NCBI GenBank assembly: GCA_900549295.1
Contig: URNG01000080.1
Coordinates: 1 to 14,735 of the forward strand
Origin: an uncultured Rhodocyclaceae bacterium
GTDB lineage: Bacteria > Pseudomonadota > Gammaproteobacteria > Burkholderiales > Rhodocyclaceae
DNA length: 14,735 nt
Reading direction: 5' to 3'
Part shown: piece after piece, positions 13,405-14,735 of the stretch
Layout of the letters: every line of letters begins with the position of its first letter
Numbering within the stretch: position 1 is the stretch's first letter
Made by a program: the position numbers and the translations under genes
The notes under the pieces: model-generated
Told to the model about the DNA's origin: nothing
Seen by the model: only the letters and a program-made list of their open reading frames with translations
Databases searched by the model: none

Positions 13405-13866
13405 TTAGCGTTTGGTCACACCAACGAAAACGTTATCCACCAAAGGCTTGGCGTCGACCTGCGGGACGTGGCAGGTGTCGCACTGGTAGCGGGACATTTC
13501 CACGGCCGGGTTGCCGTCCTCGTCCAGCACCGTTTTCGAGAAGTGGCTGGCGCCCATCTTGGGCAGCTTCTTGCCGCGCAGCTCGTCGGTGATGTGGCAT
13601 TCCAGGCAGCCGTTGTCGTCGTAGGTGATGGGGACGTATTTTTCAATGGCGTGCGGCACCAGCGGCGGCTGCGTGAGGAAGGTGCGGGTAATCAGGTGCT
13701 GGTCGCCGACGCCGGGCGTCTTTTCCGAGTAGCTCTTGCTGACCGGGGCGTGATCGGGACGATCGACGCCGTCGCCGCGCATGGAGACGAGTTGCGATGT
13801 GGAATTGCAGCCGATGAAACCAGCCAGGAGCGTAGCCAAAGTCACGCCAATCAGAGTTTTTTTCAT
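13405..13866 (-). CDS. napB: Periplasmic nitrate reductase diheme cytochrome c subunit NapB
   Basis: NapB passes electrons from NapC or NapGH to the molybdenum subunit NapA, which reduces nitrate to nitrite in the periplasm. The 153-residue protein has an N-terminal export signal and two c-type heme sites, CLECH (87-91) and CDTCH (129-133). His72 (PPLVPH) and His108 (ASHF) sit where distal heme ligands lie in this family, and the CHVPQVDAKPLVDN ending is characteristic. The ATG at 13866 has GGAGA just upstream; the frame stays open further up but that part reads through napH. A cysteine at 20 (AGFIGC) makes a weak lipobox, so membrane anchoring is possible though not usual. It follows napH by 44 bases in the same operon. 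Expression is probably linked to oxygen and nitrate, but no FNR site is visible here. Confidence 0.96.
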   Translation of the reverse strand: MKKTLIGVTLATLLAGFIGCNSTSQLVSMRGDGVDRPDHAPVSKSYSEKTPGVGDQHLITRTFLTQPPLVPHAIEKYVPITYDDNGCLECHITDELRGKKLPKMGASHFSKTVLDEDGNPAVEMSRYQCDTCHVPQVDAKPLVDNVFVGVTKR

Positions 13867-13910
13867 GTTGATCTCCTGCCACGGAAGAAAATAAATATCG
13901 GGTTGAAAAA

Positions 13911-14735
13911 TCAGGGAGCCGCGCCGGAACCGGAGCAGGCCGACGCAGCCGCTGTGGCCCGCAGGCCGAAACGGAATACTTCTTTCGAGCACACGTCGAT
14001 GCAGCGCCCGCAGTTGGTGCAATTGGCTTCCAGAATCACCGGACCGGCGCCGCCGACGGCTTTCAGGGCCGGGCGGATCACCTGCTGCTCGGGGCAGACG
14101 GCGAAGCAGTCCATGCAATCGTTGCAGGCCTCCCTCTGCGGCAGGCGCACGCGCAGCAGCGCGCCCTTGCCGAGCAGGCTGTAGAACGCCCCTACCGGGC
14201 AGAAATGCCCGCACCAGCCGTGCCGCATCACGAACAGGTCGAAGAGGAAGATGCTCAGCACCACCAGCCAGGCCAGCCCCATCCCGAAAATCAGGCCACG
14301 ATGCAGCATCGAAACCGGGTTGAGCATTTCCCAGGCGATCGTGCCGGTCAGCGCGCCGACCACGAAGGTCATGCCGAGAATCCAGTAGCGCACGCTGCGC
14401 GACACGTGCGGCCCGCCCTTGATGCCCAGGCGGGAACGCAGCCAGGCGGCGGCATCAGTGACCAGGTTGAGCGGGCAGACCCAGGCGCAGAAACTGCGCC
14501 CGCCGACCGCGAGGTAGAACAGGAGCACGATGGCCACGCCGATCCAGGCCAGCTTTTCCGGCCATTGCCCGGCCAGCAGGGATTGCAGCAGGACGTAGGG
14601 ATCGGTGAGCGGCAGCGTGCTCAGGGTGTAGCTGTAGGCAAGGTTGCCCTTGACGATCCACCAGCCAAACCAGGGGCCGACCAGGAACAGCGCGAGAATG
14701 CCGAGCTGGCTGGAACGGCGCAGCAGCAGCCACTT
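13911..14735 (-). CDS. napH: Quinol dehydrogenase membrane component NapH (5' end outside window)
   Basis: NapH is an inner-membrane iron-sulfur protein that, with NapG, feeds electrons from quinol to the periplasmic nitrate reductase. The frame is open from the window edge through 274 residues; only the first few residues are missing. It starts WLLLRRSSQLGILALFLVGP, and has several membrane helices, two CxxxCP motifs (CAWVCP at 83-88 and CGHFCP at 175-180), and two 4Fe-4S ferredoxin clusters near the C-terminus (Cys204/207/210/214 and Cys239/242/245/249). A GTG at 14537 is internal, not the start. The Ala/Ser-rich tail after the last cluster is not conserved. napG is expected just outside the window on the right. 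The gene ends 44 bases before napB. Confidence 0.95.
   Translation of the reverse strand, partial: KWLLLRRSSQLGILALFLVGPWFGWWIVKGNLAYSYTLSTLPLTDPYVLLQSLLAGQWPEKLAWIGVAIVLLFYLAVGGRSFCAWVCPLNLVTDAAAWLRSRLGIKGGPHVSRSVRYWILGMTFVVGALTGTIAWEMLNPVSMLHRGLIFGMGLAWLVVLSIFLFDLFVMRHGWCGHFCPVGAFYSLLGKGALLRVRLPQREACNDCMDCFAVCPEQQVIRPALKAVGGAGPVILEANCTNCGRCIDVCSKEVFRFGLRATAAASACSGSGAAP

Noticed and set aside
13171..14184. Plus-strand frame opposite napB and napH
   Set aside because: The minus-strand genes have heme and iron-sulfur motifs that fix the coding strand; the plus-strand product is featureless.
1..14735. CRISPR arrays, tRNA or rRNA genes, insertion sequences or phage attachment sites
   Set aside because: I looked for regular spacer repeats, tRNA-like cloverleaf segments and transposase motifs and saw none; the repeats present are short and local.

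Overview
The window is GC-rich, densely packed, double-membrane bacterial DNA. A type II secretion operon, an autotransporter and a periplasmic nitrate reductase locus together suggest a respiratory proteobacterium. A betaproteobacterium such as a member of the Rhodocyclales or Burkholderiales is my best guess, but this is inference and no marker gene is present to fix it.

Plus strand, 1-6007: the distal part of a general secretion (type II) operon in canonical order gspF(3' end)-G-H-I-J-K-L-M-N. Genes overlap or nearly abut, except for a 110-base gap between gspL and gspM. The pseudopilins G, H, I, J and K form the periplasmic pseudopilus, L and M are inner-membrane platform proteins, and N is an accessory membrane protein. 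Several local oddities lie in this region: an in-frame stop at the window edge in gspF, very long prepilin leaders in gspI and gspJ that contain an inverted repeat or tandem repeats, and C-rich direct repeats before gspM.

Plus strand, 6008-9233: a 292-base spacer with an AT-rich stretch, then a subtilisin-like (S8) serine protease autotransporter with signal peptide, protease domain, passenger-associated repeat and C-terminal beta-barrel.

Minus strand, 13085-9262: a four-gene, translationally coupled cassette. It holds a substrate-binding lipoprotein, a substrate-binding domain fused to an amino-acid-type permease, an ABC ATPase with an extra C-terminal GHKL/RsbW-like domain, and a secreted small cupin. 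Both substrate-binding domains are in swapped order: the lobe-2 half comes first and the lobe-1 half second, as in a circular permutation. The residues expected to bind the amino-acid carboxylate and amino groups are kept. This cassette is the most unusual system in the window.

Minus strand, 14735-13153: the end of a periplasmic nitrate reductase (nap) operon, napH (5' end cut by the window) then napB, followed by a small unidentified reading frame in the position where napC often sits. The cassette downstream has its own candidate promoter region.
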